From: a virus
Reading direction: 5' to 3' (one strand)
IMG/VR virus record: IMGVR_UViG_3300043409_001724
Coordinates: 1 to 32,448 of that record
DNA length: 32,448 nt
Shown here: positions 5,522 through 13,690 of the stretch, in pieces
Layout of the letters: every line of letters begins with the position of its first letter
How positions within the stretch are numbered: the stretch's first letter is position 1
Translations under genes and position numbers: made by a program
Notes under the pieces: model-generated
The model's input: the letters and a program-made list of their open reading frames with translations, nothing else
Database searches by the model: none
Told to the model about the DNA's origin: nothing

Positions 5522-7888
5522 TTACAAACCAAATGCGATTACGCTACTATTCGCCATTACCCTAGTGGTGGCGGCGGTTTCAGATCCTTCGTATATTTCT
5601 AAATCACCCGAAACCGTAACGTTTATAACACCACTTATCTTCATTAAGATATTTGTATTTATCGCAGCAACACCCGCCATAGGCCCAAGGTTTGGTGCTG
5701 CTGTAGAAAATGTAGTAGCGGCCGAAGCTTCGTAAATAGCCCCTGTGATATTAGCTATTATGTTCTCTGCTATACCCGTCGTTGCTGTCGTTCCAGTTGA
5801 CGGGTAGGTTAAATTAAGCGCTAAAACCGTAGCCGTCCCTGTATGATTTATTCCGAACTTTAGGCCCGTTGTCGCAACACTCGATTGAACTATTAAGTAA
5901 TATTCAAACCTTACTAGTCCTGTTCCTGTAGAGGTTATTTGAAGCCCTGTAATTTCTGTTCCTGTAGTGGTTGCGTTCGTATAGTCAGCGACAAGTTTCA
6001 CAGCCGCGCCCCTCATAAAGCCTCCAAGCGTTCCCGTTTCGTCCGTTAGCACCCCTGCAAGCCCTGCCGATGTAGTGGTAGAGGTCATTGCAGATATTCC
6101 GTTTCCTATCACTAAGCCTGTATGAGTTGCTGCTCCCGTTCCTCCGTTTTCCACAAGCGCGACCGACTGCGTAGCTAGCGCGCCTAAACCAGTTATAGTA
6201 CTTACATCTTGCGTTCCAGTGTGATTTGCCCTATTTAATAATGTAGCATCAGGGCTATTAGCAGTAGCGCCTGTAGCGATTCCAGATAATTTTGCTTGCT
6301 CTGCTGTCGTGTAGTTGTTTATCGAAACCCCAGCGTTTGTGCCGTTTGCCAGTGTTATCGTGCCATCCAAGCCATTAGAGGAATTTACTGTTACACTTGA
6401 CGGTGTTTGAGAAATAGTGATATCTGTAGCACCTCCGCCTGCTGAATAATCAGGGATATTTAGAGTGTTCCCGATCAGCATTGCTGCTCCAGAAGTGCCG
6501 AAGGTAGTTAGTGTAATATTATCCTGTTTTCCCGACAAGTCGGCAGCAAGATTTGTTACTGCTGACTGTGGAATATTAGTAATGGTATTGTTAGTTCCGC
6601 TTATCGTCTTATTTGTTAGAGTAGTGATATTATCGTTAAGGACTGCTATCCCGTTGGTATCTGGCAATAAAATTTCTCTATTGTTAGTGTTAAGGCTTGC
6701 AGAAAGCGCGGTACTGAATCCAGATGGATTGAATATCTCAAGATCGCCATCCCCCCATTCTACTACTTTTGTGATTCCCGATAAGTCCCATAGTTCGCAA
6801 GTGCCATAGTCGATAGTTCTACCGTTGCTACTGTGTAGCTTTCGGTTATTAACATCTATAGAGGTGTCTGTTGTGCTTGCGGAGGTATTAAAGTGCGTAC
6901 CTGGATCAAGCTGAATCCCACTTGCATTGACTCTTAAATATTTATTGTCATTTCTGATAAATGTTTCTGTCGCATTTGCTTGGAATTGACTAAGCGAAAT
7001 TCCGTCGTAAGCTTGGAAATTATAGTAATAAGGGGTCAACTCCAATTTTGCATCATAGCCCAACCCGTCATTGGCCTCAGCCTTCCACTCGTCTTTGACT
7101 TTCGAGGAGATTGTTTTAAACTTGCTTCCGCTAGTACCCCACCCTAAATCATAGTCGTTGCCAGGGACAGATTTATTGCTCAAAGCGCCCTGGCCGAATT
7201 TAAGGTAATAACTCAGGCTATCAGATAGCGTTGAATCGACAACAAGGATACCAGACTTGTTAGGTGTTTGCAAATTAACAATTCGCGACAATAACGATGT
7301 GTTAAAATATGCCGAGTATATGTTACCTGTTTGAACTTTAACACCCCCCGAGTCCACGCCGACCTCTGCAAATCTTGAAGGGGTTTGATAAATAAATCTC
7401 GCCCTTTCCAAAGACAATTCATCACCTGACGTAGTGCCTGATAAATTGTCAAGCTGCCGCTGCATGTACGTATCTCCGTGACTTACGTATCCACGATAAT
7501 CATTAATGCTCATTTCAACGCTGCTGTTAGTATTAATATTTAACCCGTCAATCTTACTTCCAGCACTTCCGAGCGTCAACGAATAGGATCCGACTCCTAG
7601 TATATTGGTATTTTGTGTTAAAGCGCCGCCCAGTCTTATTGTATTACTGGTACGGGTTAATCCATTTGCAAATATTAGTCCTGGCTCGTAGTCCGTGCCG
7701 GCGATAGCTGGCGTGATTACTCCGCTTACGCTCTTCAGCATAGCATTGGCCATGCCTTGAATAGTGTATTCGCAAGCTTGTACTTTTTTAGCCTTGGTCG
7801 TACCCGTTAATGTTGTGCCTCCTATTATGCACTGTGAATAAGCGTTCGAGCTGATCAGTATTGATATTAAGAATATTATTTTTTTCAT
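5522..7888 (-). CDS. Large tail fibre / receptor-binding protein with N-terminal signal peptide
   Basis: This 788-aa protein starts with what looks like a Sec signal peptide (MKKIIFLISILISSNAYSQ, cut before Gln as is common in Bacteroidota). That is odd for a virion protein. The middle contains motifs typical of phage fibres and repeat shafts: NNTITNIPQSAVTNLAADLSGKQ, YTTAEQAKLSGIATGATAN, LLNRANHTGTQ and VENGGTGAATHTG. The C-terminal ~150 residues are rich in Gly, Thr, Ser and Ala and strand-like, and may be the receptor-binding tip. The gene follows a putative fibre-base gene (7896-8312) and precedes lysis genes, a common place for the last virion gene. It could instead be a phage-encoded secreted adhesin. 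Confidence 0.7.
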   Translation of the reverse strand: MKKIIFLISILISSNAYSQCIIGGTTLTGTTKAKKVQACEYTIQGMANAMLKSVSGVITPAIAGTDYEPGLIFANGLTRTSNTIRLGGALTQNTNILGVGSYSLTLGSAGSKIDGLNINTNSSVEMSINDYRGYVSHGDTYMQRQLDNLSGTTSGDELSLERARFIYQTPSRFAEVGVDSGGVKVQTGNIYSAYFNTSLLSRIVNLQTPNKSGILVVDSTLSDSLSYYLKFGQGALSNKSVPGNDYDLGWGTSGSKFKTISSKVKDEWKAEANDGLGYDAKLELTPYYYNFQAYDGISLSQFQANATETFIRNDNKYLRVNASGIQLDPGTHFNTSASTTDTSIDVNNRKLHSSNGRTIDYGTCELWDLSGITKVVEWGDGDLEIFNPSGFSTALSASLNTNNREILLPDTNGIAVLNDNITTLTNKTISGTNNTITNIPQSAVTNLAADLSGKQDNITLTTFGTSGAAMLIGNTLNIPDYSAGGGATDITISQTPSSVTVNSSNGLDGTITLANGTNAGVSINNYTTAEQAKLSGIATGATANSPDATLLNRANHTGTQDVSTITGLGALATQSVALVENGGTGAATHTGLVIGNGISAMTSTTTSAGLAGVLTDETGTLGGFMRGAAVKLVADYTNATTTGTEITGLQITSTGTGLVRFEYYLIVQSSVATTGLKFGINHTGTATVLALNLTYPSTGTTATTGIAENIIANITGAIYEASAATTFSTAAPNLGPMAGVAAINTNILMKISGVINVTVSGDLEIYEGSETAATTRVMANSSVIAFGL

Positions 7889-7895
7889 AGTTTTT

Positions 7896-8312
7896 TTATC
7901 TTGTATTTCTTACAGTCCACACTCCCGGAGCATCTATTGTATCAAATTCTTGTAGTTGCAATTCTGACCCTACCATCCCCTCTCTTATGTCTCCTGTAGT
8001 GTCTACACCTATCAGGGGATTTGCTTTCTTCCAGTAGCCAAATCCATCGGATTGGACGAAGCCTACTACAGATGCAACTGCGTCATCCACATATCCTACA
8101 TGAGCAACTTGTTTTCTGTCGGTTAATACATATTCATTAAAGTATGCAAGTATCGCCTGTATTACTCCTCCGTCTTTTTTGTTCAAAGAAGAGTTTGCGA
8201 TATCTGATTCTATTGCATTGTGAATAGACGGTGTTATCTCTCTTTTTCCGTTGGATTTTATTCCAGCGTTAATCTGAATTTTAAGCTCTGCGTATGTTTT
8301 TTCACCAGCCAT
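7896..8312 (-). CDS. Putative fibre-base or baseplate-associated protein (138 aa)
   Basis: The gene starts with ATG at 8312, directly abutting the stop of the upstream gene, and ends 8 nt before the fibre start. The protein is mixed alpha/beta: an N-terminal helix (KTYAELKIQINAGIKSNG), then ITPSIHNAIESDIANSSLNKKDGGVIQAILAYFNEYV. A later segment, VGYVDDAVASVVGFVQSDGFGYW, is reminiscent of fibre attachment segments, and the C-terminus is IDAPGVWTVRNTR. I do not recognise a named family. Tight spacing with the fibre gene suggests that it connects or folds the fibre. Confidence 0.55.
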   Translation of the reverse strand: MAGEKTYAELKIQINAGIKSNGKREITPSIHNAIESDIANSSLNKKDGGVIQAILAYFNEYVLTDRKQVAHVGYVDDAVASVVGFVQSDGFGYWKKANPLIGVDTTGDIREGMVGSELQLQEFDTIDAPGVWTVRNTR

Positions 8313-8885
8313 TTAACAAGTTATTTGCGTGTGACAGCTTAATTTTTTTGTTATCAAAACCTCATAGGAGATAGAGATATAGGCGTATCCTACTGGTATT
8401 TTAAATTCGATCCCTGAATACTCTTTTTTAAATATTGAGTACTTATCAGTACTAGCTCCTGTTAGTGATATAGAAATAACATCGGCCGACAAATCACTTG
8501 AAAGGACAGTGTTATTTTGTGATGAAATCAAATATTCTAAATTCTCAATAATAGAAAGCTCTACATAGGCGTCATTTTTATCGTTCAAAAACAAGTCTTT
8601 TTTAACCCCAATTATTAATATTATTGGGTATGTTTTCGAGCTTAAAACATCACAACCGTATGACTCGTCTTCACCTTGAGAGATAGAAATATCTCCGTCA
8701 ATTCTATGATAGCATAACCCCTTATACTTGTCAAAATCGCTGACTTGTACGTACCTATTCAAACAGTACTCTGCTGGGAATTTTTTACCATCCTTCTCTA
8801 TTATATCACAAAGACAATAAGCCTTTTCAATCATTCCAGAGCTGGTTATTAATTCGTTTATATATTCTATGACCTTTTTAAGCAC
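8313..8885 (-). CDS. Hypothetical connector or tail-completion protein (190 aa)
   Basis: The start is GTG at 8885, overlapping the stop of the previous gene by 8 nt. The N-terminal helix MLKKVIEYINELITSSG is followed by strand-rich sequence with scattered Cys and ends in KKLSCHTQITC. The position, two genes downstream of the gene after the capsid, and the size fit head-tail connector or tail-terminator proteins. There is no diagnostic motif, so the role is inferred from order only. Confidence 0.5.
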   Translation of the reverse strand: MLKKVIEYINELITSSGMIEKAYCLCDIIEKDGKKFPAEYCLNRYVQVSDFDKYKGLCYHRIDGDISISQGEDESYGCDVLSSKTYPIILIIGVKKDLFLNDKNDAYVELSIIENLEYLISSQNNTVLSSDLSADVISISLTGASTDKYSIFKKEYSGIEFKIPVGYAYISISYEVLITKKLSCHTQITC

Positions 8886-9456
8886 CTTTCATTATTCTTA
8901 ATGATTCGTATTCTAGCGTCTCGATAAAATTTTCTCTCTCATTTTTTGAAAGAGAAAACACGTCACCGTATTTATTTTTTACCCCGTCCATTATATCTAT
9001 ACTTCTTTGTTGTGAAACTTTTGAAGCGTAAACAAACTCGCTTATTTTAACCACAGCCCTAGATAGATCGGACTTAAACAGCCCAGAAAGCGTCAAGTCT
9101 ACCCTTGAGGTTTGTCTGCCTATTTTTTTTCTGTATTCTTGATAGCTTTCAAAATACCCTGTCTTGTGAGTTTTCCCGTCAGAAAACTTTGATCCCCCAT
9201 TCTTCCCAGTAACGGGAAAGTTTTTAGGCGATATTTTAGGGTCTACATAAATAGGGTTTTGATAATCATAAACACCGATCTCGGTACCATCTGAATTTAA
9301 TCCGCTTTCAAATATCCGCTCTGCCATTATAGCGTGAGTATCTTGAGCAGCAATTGCAAGAGCCTCGCTCAAGTGAGAGAATCTAGTATTAAGCGTCCGT
9401 ATATACTCTTCGGTAGTCAAGGTATCTGGATTGTCTTTCTTATTTTGGGATTGCAC
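8878..9456 (-). CDS. Putative neck / tail-completion protein (192 aa)
   Basis: The start is GTG at 9456, which overlaps the preceding gene by 40 nt. The alternative ATG (MAERIF) is 43 codons downstream. The N-terminal part is helical (EEYIRTLNTRFSHLSEALAIAAQDTHAIMAERIF). The C-terminal half has TGYFESYQEYRKKIGRQ, SRVDLTLSGLF and then KYGDVFSLSKNERENF. This order recalls HK97 gp10-like neck proteins of phages, in which a YG.vF.ls..E segment is common. The gene overlaps its downstream neighbour by 8 nt, so the connector genes appear translationally coupled. The assignment is tentative. Confidence 0.5.
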   Translation of the reverse strand: MQSQNKKDNPDTLTTEEYIRTLNTRFSHLSEALAIAAQDTHAIMAERIFESGLNSDGTEIGVYDYQNPIYVDPKISPKNFPVTGKNGGSKFSDGKTHKTGYFESYQEYRKKIGRQTSRVDLTLSGLFKSDLSRAVVKISEFVYASKVSQQRSIDIMDGVKNKYGDVFSLSKNERENFIETLEYESLRIMKGA

Positions 9457-10403
9457 TTGAAACAGATATCGTCTGGCACTACCATATTAGTAGCGATCTG
9501 AGTCATTGATCTTGTATACTCTGCTTCGTAATCAGTAAGTAACGATTCCGTTTTATCCTGATCTATTATTACAATAGAGTTTAAGTTTCTACTGTACTTT
9601 AATTCTTTCAAAATCTCTGCACCGGCCTTGTATAGTAATGGCCATGCTATTAACTGAGCCATAGAGCAAACAAATTTTTCTATATCACAGGCTACAATGT
9701 AATCAACCGTAATTCCTCCGGTGCCTGATTGTGCTATGAAATTTGAATCTATCTTTTGCCCTGAAATGTATCCCGAGGTATCCCAGGTAACTAAATTTGA
9801 TTTATTACAGGAGGTACACCCCTTACTGCCTGAGTAGGTTGCGTATTGATCAGAAACAGAAGCATCAATACAAATGAATAATGATTGCTTTTGATTGTTA
9901 GCTCTGTATTTCTTATTCACATTTATATATACCACCTGATCCGCAATGCTTGTGAATGGTATAGTGTCGAGTAGAGATCCACTTGTTAAATCGTAAATAA
10001 AAATATCGCTAGCAATAGCGTCGGTTAATTTTATGCCAACTCTTGATATTTCTGTATCAGTGTAATTATATTCTTTAACCTGTATTCTTATTCCACGAAA
10101 ACGACCTGAAATAGCCGAAACTACCTCCATTTCGTCTTTGTAAATCCCTGCTATCTCAGAGGCTAGAATACTGTTTAGCTTAAATTTATCCTGTAAAAAA
10201 TTACGTATGTCTGCAACAAGATATTTTTGAGCAAATTTTATTTTCTCTTCAATAAGTAGTTTTCCTGAAATATCTTCACTTGTAATAATAGACTCCGCAA
10301 TACTTATTCTCATTCCGGGTAGATCGTTTATTTTCAACCCAGAAACAGAAGCGACAGCGTCGCATACGTTATCTATACCTATAATATTATCTAGACAGCT
10401 CAT
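9417..10403 (-). CDS. Virion protein downstream of the capsid gene, family not recognised (328 aa)
   Basis: The frame is open to 10427, but the start at 10403 (MSCLDNIIGIDN) avoids placing the start inside the hairpin at 10413-10433. An N-terminal helical part (to about 110) includes AQKYLVADIRNFLQDKF. A strand-rich middle has GCTSCNKSNLVTW, and the C-terminus has SMAQLIAWPLLYKAGAEILKELKYS and ends with CFKCNPKIRKTIQIP. The CxxC pairs could bind metal. Position directly after the major capsid protein suggests a head-completion, decoration or connector role. No named family is recognised. Confidence 0.6.
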   Translation of the reverse strand: MSCLDNIIGIDNVCDAVASVSGLKINDLPGMRISIAESIITSEDISGKLLIEEKIKFAQKYLVADIRNFLQDKFKLNSILASEIAGIYKDEMEVVSAISGRFRGIRIQVKEYNYTDTEISRVGIKLTDAIASDIFIYDLTSGSLLDTIPFTSIADQVVYINVNKKYRANNQKQSLFICIDASVSDQYATYSGSKGCTSCNKSNLVTWDTSGYISGQKIDSNFIAQSGTGGITVDYIVACDIEKFVCSMAQLIAWPLLYKAGAEILKELKYSRNLNSIVIIDQDKTESLLTDYEAEYTRSMTQIATNMVVPDDICFKCNPKIRKTIQIP

Positions 10404-10412
10404 ATAAACAAA

Positions 10413-10433
10413 GGGCGGGAATCGCACCCGCCC
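10413..10433 (-). terminator. GC-rich hairpin after the capsid gene
   Basis: On the minus strand GGGCGGG-N7-CCCGCCC is followed by TTTGTTTATATG, and the start codon of the next gene follows within 10 nt. It is probably a partial terminator or 3'-protective hairpin that makes the capsid message more abundant than the downstream genes. The arm and loop (GGG-TGCGATT-CCC) differ from a tRNA T-arm at one loop base, but no tRNA body is present. Confidence 0.6.
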
Positions 10434-10453
10434 CTCGAAGAAAACAAAGAAGA

Positions 10454-11518
10454 CTATGTATTACTTACTGCGTACTTGTTGACGCCTGTTACACCTGAGT
10501 AGATGTCCTCTACTTCGTAGATGTCGTCTGGTATTCCAACCAACTTGTGAGCAAGCTCAACAAAGATATGCCACTTTCCGCAAGTCATTACCATTCTGAA
10601 ATCGAAATCTAGTCCCGTTTCAGTGTGTTGAATGGTTGTTGCTTTGTACCCGTCATCGTCGATAAGCATGATATTATCACCTTGTCCATACTTGTTGTAT
10701 GTCAATAACTGAACCTTACCTGGATCGACAGTGATGAATCTGTTAAGACCACCAAGAGCAGCAGGTACATTTCGGTTTGGGATAAACATCATTCCGGCAA
10801 TGGAGTTTAAAACCGCAAGGTTTAAACCTCCGTCATTGCAGCAGTTAGAAGCTCGTAGCTCTTGCGCCACTTTATAAACATCGTTATAGGCGAAAACAAG
10901 AGGCGCGTTGCAATAGCCCGAATTATCTACCGCAAACTCAATATCCGAGATCCAGTTACTAACAAGAGTGTTATCTGACGCGCTTTTTCTTGTTCTAACA
11001 GTTTTGGTGTTTGCTGAAACGTTTGTTTCGTCAGGCCCGAAACCTCCCGCAAACGCTACGATTTGGTCAGCAGAAATGTTGTCCATTCTCCTAACAAGAA
11101 CGTCCATCATTGAGTATAGCAATCTTGAAAAATAGTTGCTGTCAGATTCACACTTGCGAATTAAATCCATAGGGTCGATCACTCTTGAGATCGTTACTCC
11201 TACAAGCGGATCAATAGTATATTGCTCTGATCTATCGCCGAATTTTTCAGTTGCCGTACAGTCGTTTGGATCGATCGTAGTACTTACTGCGCCTTTTGGA
11301 ATACGAGGCGTATAAGTAAGTTCAACAGTTTTTAATTTATTGTCTCCCGGATAAACCGTTTTTGCTAGAACACCAGAAGTGTTAGCAGGAGAAAGAAGTG
11401 TTTTAACGAGTGAAACCTCGTTATTCTTTAGCGTTTTGGCGTAATCGCAACCAAAATAGTTATCAATCGAATCTTGAATATTTGGGCAATTAACAAATGA
11501 TGATAATGCGTATGACAT
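10454..11518 (-). CDS. Major capsid protein
   Basis: This 354-aa soluble protein follows a scaffold-like gene and precedes connector candidates, which is the standard place for the major capsid protein. It has an N-terminal helix with NYFGCDYAKTLKNNEVSL, a strand-rich segment around PKGAVSTTIDPNDC, and a helical spine (YFSRLLYSMMDVLVRRMDNISADQIVAF). Late strands include NIMLIDDDGYKATTIQHTETGLDFDFRM. Together this is compatible with an HK97-like fold as found in other Bacteroidota siphophages. The gene is flanked by two hairpins, one immediately upstream of its ATG (11521-11539) and one after its stop (10413-10433), both plausible expression-level controls. The call is based on size and context, not on a diagnostic motif. 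Confidence 0.78.
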   Translation of the reverse strand: MSYALSSFVNCPNIQDSIDNYFGCDYAKTLKNNEVSLVKTLLSPANTSGVLAKTVYPGDNKLKTVELTYTPRIPKGAVSTTIDPNDCTATEKFGDRSEQYTIDPLVGVTISRVIDPMDLIRKCESDSNYFSRLLYSMMDVLVRRMDNISADQIVAFAGGFGPDETNVSANTKTVRTRKSASDNTLVSNWISDIEFAVDNSGYCNAPLVFAYNDVYKVAQELRASNCCNDGGLNLAVLNSIAGMMFIPNRNVPAALGGLNRFITVDPGKVQLLTYNKYGQGDNIMLIDDDGYKATTIQHTETGLDFDFRMVMTCGKWHIFVELAHKLVGIPDDIYEVEDIYSGVTGVNKYAVSNT

Positions 11519-11520
11519 TT

Positions 11521-11539
11521 TTGTAAAATAGTTTTACAA
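11521..11539. promoter_or_regulatory. Hairpin immediately upstream of the capsid start codon
   Basis: TTGTAAAA-TAG-TTTTACAA is a perfect 8-bp inverted repeat ending 2 nt before the capsid ATG at 11518. A second, weaker repeat (TGCTG ... CAGCA) lies further upstream in the 106-nt intergenic region (11519-11624). No TAnnTTTG box was seen here, so these are likely features of the mRNA leader rather than of a promoter. Confidence 0.45.
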
Positions 11540-11624
11540 TAAACCTAGTCTCAACGTTATGCTGTGAGATTTCAGCACCATTTTACCTTTTTAATGTCAT
11601 AGGCAAGACACCGTTTTTGCGTAA

Positions 11625-12449
11625 TTATAACCCCATTCTCTTACGCACGCTAAGTGGCAAGTTGTCCGGGTCAATGTTTGATTTCTTATTATTGGTTGTT
11701 GTACTTGCTGCTGTTTGAGCGCTACCGATAACCTTCTTGGCTGTTTGCCCATCGTTCATTTTAAGAAGCTTTGCTTTTGCCGCCTCTGATATTAACAGGT
11801 CTTTTGGAGTAATGAAAGCACCTAGTTTTTTAGGGTCTGGCACCCTCTTTCCTTCTTTATCATAGACCGCAAGCTCTTTTCCGTCTTCGTCAAGATCGAA
11901 CAAATATTTTTCGTTTATCTCTGAATCGAACCCTTTTCTTTTTAAAGGGTCAATATCTGAAATCAACTCTCTCTCAAATTCTTTTTTAAGCCCATCATAA
12001 AGGCTTGTTATTTTCCAGCCTTTCTTCTCTTTTTCAAAAGACCCTTCTTTTTCCTGAAGTGCTTTTGCGGCTTGCTCTGCTGCTGTTTTGTAGCTTTCAG
12101 AGTCTTTTTTCAACTTGTCAAGTTTCGCCTCAAGCTCTATAACCGCCTCGTCTTTTCCTTTTTTTGAGCCAGCCTCTAATTCAGATATTTTTGTTTTTAA
12201 CTTAGTAGATCCAAGTAAAATAACATCTTCTAGTTTCTTGTCTTTTATTTCATCTGGTGAAAGGTCGTACTCTTTCTTGATGTAGGTTGTAAGGCTTCCC
12301 AATAATTTACCAGTAGCCTTTGATCGAACTTCTTCGTGTTCGTGAGCTGTAGCAAGTGGTAAGAATTTTTTATTGTGCAGCTCCATTAAATGCTCTCTCG
12401 AAGTAACGTCTCCGAGATCTAACGCTTCTAGTATTTCTTTTGCTTCCAT
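11625..12449 (-). CDS. Capsid scaffold-like protein (GP20-type)
   Basis: This 274-aa, highly charged protein has a long coiled-coil middle (about residues 80-150, rich in K, E and A: ELEAKLDKLKKDSESYKTA). A Lys/Asp-rich C-terminal part includes PKKLGAFITPKDLLISEAAKAKLL, and the tail (PDNLPLSVRKRMGL) is disordered and basic. This is the composition of phage scaffold proteins, and the gene is directly upstream of the capsid gene. It would guide procapsid assembly and leave before DNA packaging. No protease motif is apparent. Its ATG overlaps the stop of the preceding 80-aa gene by one base. Confidence 0.72.
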   Translation of the reverse strand: MEAKEILEALDLGDVTSREHLMELHNKKFLPLATAHEHEEVRSKATGKLLGSLTTYIKKEYDLSPDEIKDKKLEDVILLGSTKLKTKISELEAGSKKGKDEAVIELEAKLDKLKKDSESYKTAAEQAAKALQEKEGSFEKEKKGWKITSLYDGLKKEFERELISDIDPLKRKGFDSEINEKYLFDLDEDGKELAVYDKEGKRVPDPKKLGAFITPKDLLISEAAKAKLLKMNDGQTAKKVIGSAQTAASTTTNNKKSNIDPDNLPLSVRKRMGL

Positions 12450-12691
12450 TATTTCTTCTTTGTTTTTTCTTCAACTAAACTAAAGCTGTCGTCTTCAATA
12501 GATTTAACCTGCTCTATTTTTTCTTTGGTCGCCCCAAAATGAGTTTTTTCTACCTTTCCGTTTCTTCCGTCTAGGTGTTGAACCGATAAGCCATTTTTAT
12601 CAAGGTAGCCTGGCTGTTTAATAAGATGCTCGGAAATCCACCTTACAGCACCATTCTTGTTAATACATCTAATTTCCTTAGTTTCTTCCAT
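12449..12691 (-). CDS. Small hydrophilic protein at the start of the scaffold/capsid unit (80 aa)
   Basis: The gene starts with ATG at 12691, about 22 nt after the transcription start inferred from the promoter at 12719-12750. The sequence is charged, beginning EETKEIRCINKNGAVRWISEHLIKQPGYLDKNG, then a middle NGKVEKTHFGATKEKIEQVKS and a Lys/Glu-rich tail. The N-terminal part may form a small beta fold. Small proteins of this kind often lie between minor head and scaffold genes in Bacteroidota phages. The function is not known; a head decoration or assembly role is inferred from position. Confidence 0.6.
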   Translation of the reverse strand: MEETKEIRCINKNGAVRWISEHLIKQPGYLDKNGLSVQHLDGRNGKVEKTHFGATKEKIEQVKSIEDDSFSLVEEKTKKK

Positions 12692-12718
12692 TTATGTTTA
12701 TTTGTATAATCGCATAAG

Positions 12719-12750
12719 CAAATATACAAATTTTTTAGTAAAATACTAAA
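12719..12750 (-). promoter_or_regulatory. Promoter with 17-bp palindromic operator (site a)
   Basis: The minus-strand -7 element is TATATTTG (plus-strand CAAATATA, 12719-12726). The palindrome TTTAGTAAAATACTAAA (12734-12750) begins 7 bp upstream of it and supplies the TTTAG that would serve as the -33 region (20-bp spacer). The same -7 box, 7-bp gap and palindrome recur at 27375-27406. The promoter would drive the 80-aa gene, scaffold and capsid. Confidence 0.7.
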
Positions 12751-12772
12751 TTATTAAGAAAAACTTATGCCA

Positions 12773-13690
12773 TTAAGCCGATTGTTTGTAAAATCCTGAT
12801 TCTATAGCCCTGTTAATTACGTCTTTAGGAACTGATCTTGTAGATACTGGTATTATGGCGTGCTTGCAATTGTAGCCCCCTGCGAAAACAAATATAGTAG
12901 CGCTATTGGTGGCTGAGTTTCTACCCTGCCATTTACCAGACTGAGGCCATGACAGCCCACAACATTTATTGCCAGCCCCCCAGGCTTCTATTTCTTTTTT
13001 GTGGAAATACTTCCCGGCTCTTTCATCACAGAAGGGCCTAGTGTCTTCCATTTCACCGCCTTGGTACCTGTAAAATTCAAGGCCCAAAGAATTAGCTACC
13101 GTATTAGTATAGGTTCGATCTGAGGCGCTGAATGAATCGAACGCTATTCGTTTCACGTGAGAAGCTAATCTGCCGTCTACTTCGTTATTGCCTTCTATAA
13201 ATTCACGAATAGATTTTATAGTATCCAAGTAACTTGATTGATTGGTAATGCTAGATTGTAGCATTTGAGAGATAGGAGCGTTGACTACTTGCGTGAACGA
13301 ATCCTGTCCTAATAATTGCAATGCATTTTTTTGAGTTGCCTCTAATGTCGTCTTATAAATATCAGAATCCTGGAACCCTACATTTATTTCTGTGAAATAA
13401 GTATTATTAAGGTTCGACTGTATTTTAAACTCTCGGGTAAAATCGGTTAATGATTTTATATATTCGTCATTGAATACTGCATTGTCAATTTTTGAGCTTA
13501 AGCCATTTATTATACTTAGATTTCTTTCATTGAGTAATATAATATTACCCTCTGTTTCCAGTTTTAAAATCTCACCTTCAATAAGCGCTTGTAGTTCTTT
13601 TTGTGATTTTAATGCCTCCGAAACAAATTTTTCAGGAACAGAATTTAATCTGTTTATCTTCTCTAGTAATATCTTATTAATATTAGGCAT
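12773..13690 (-). CDS. Minor head protein, Mu F / SPP1 gp7-like
   Basis: This 305-aa protein has a helical N-terminal two-thirds and the phage Mu F head-morphogenesis signature in its C-terminal third. That signature includes R218-P-F-C221-D-E-R224-AGKYF, a WGAGNKCC segment, W-QGRNSAT and finally GGYNCKH (271-277) before IPVS. These Cys and His residues are typical of the family. Such proteins enter the procapsid with the portal and are needed for head assembly or early DNA entry. The ATG at 13690 overlaps the portal stop by one base, so the two are coupled. Transcription from upstream meets the operator-bearing promoter 23 bp past its stop. Confidence 0.85.
   Translation of the reverse strand: MPNINKILLEKINRLNSVPEKFVSEALKSQKELQALIEGEILKLETEGNIILLNERNLSIINGLSSKIDNAVFNDEYIKSLTDFTREFKIQSNLNNTYFTEINVGFQDSDIYKTTLEATQKNALQLLGQDSFTQVVNAPISQMLQSSITNQSSYLDTIKSIREFIEGNNEVDGRLASHVKRIAFDSFSASDRTYTNTVANSLGLEFYRYQGGEMEDTRPFCDERAGKYFHKKEIEAWGAGNKCCGLSWPQSGKWQGRNSATNSATIFVFAGGYNCKHAIIPVSTRSVPKDVINRAIESGFYKQSA

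Noticed and set aside
10404-10453. tRNA 3' end or attachment site
   Set aside because: Only a T-arm-like hairpin is present. The preceding sequence is the capsid stop region with no acceptor, D or anticodon arms, and there is no integrase in the window.
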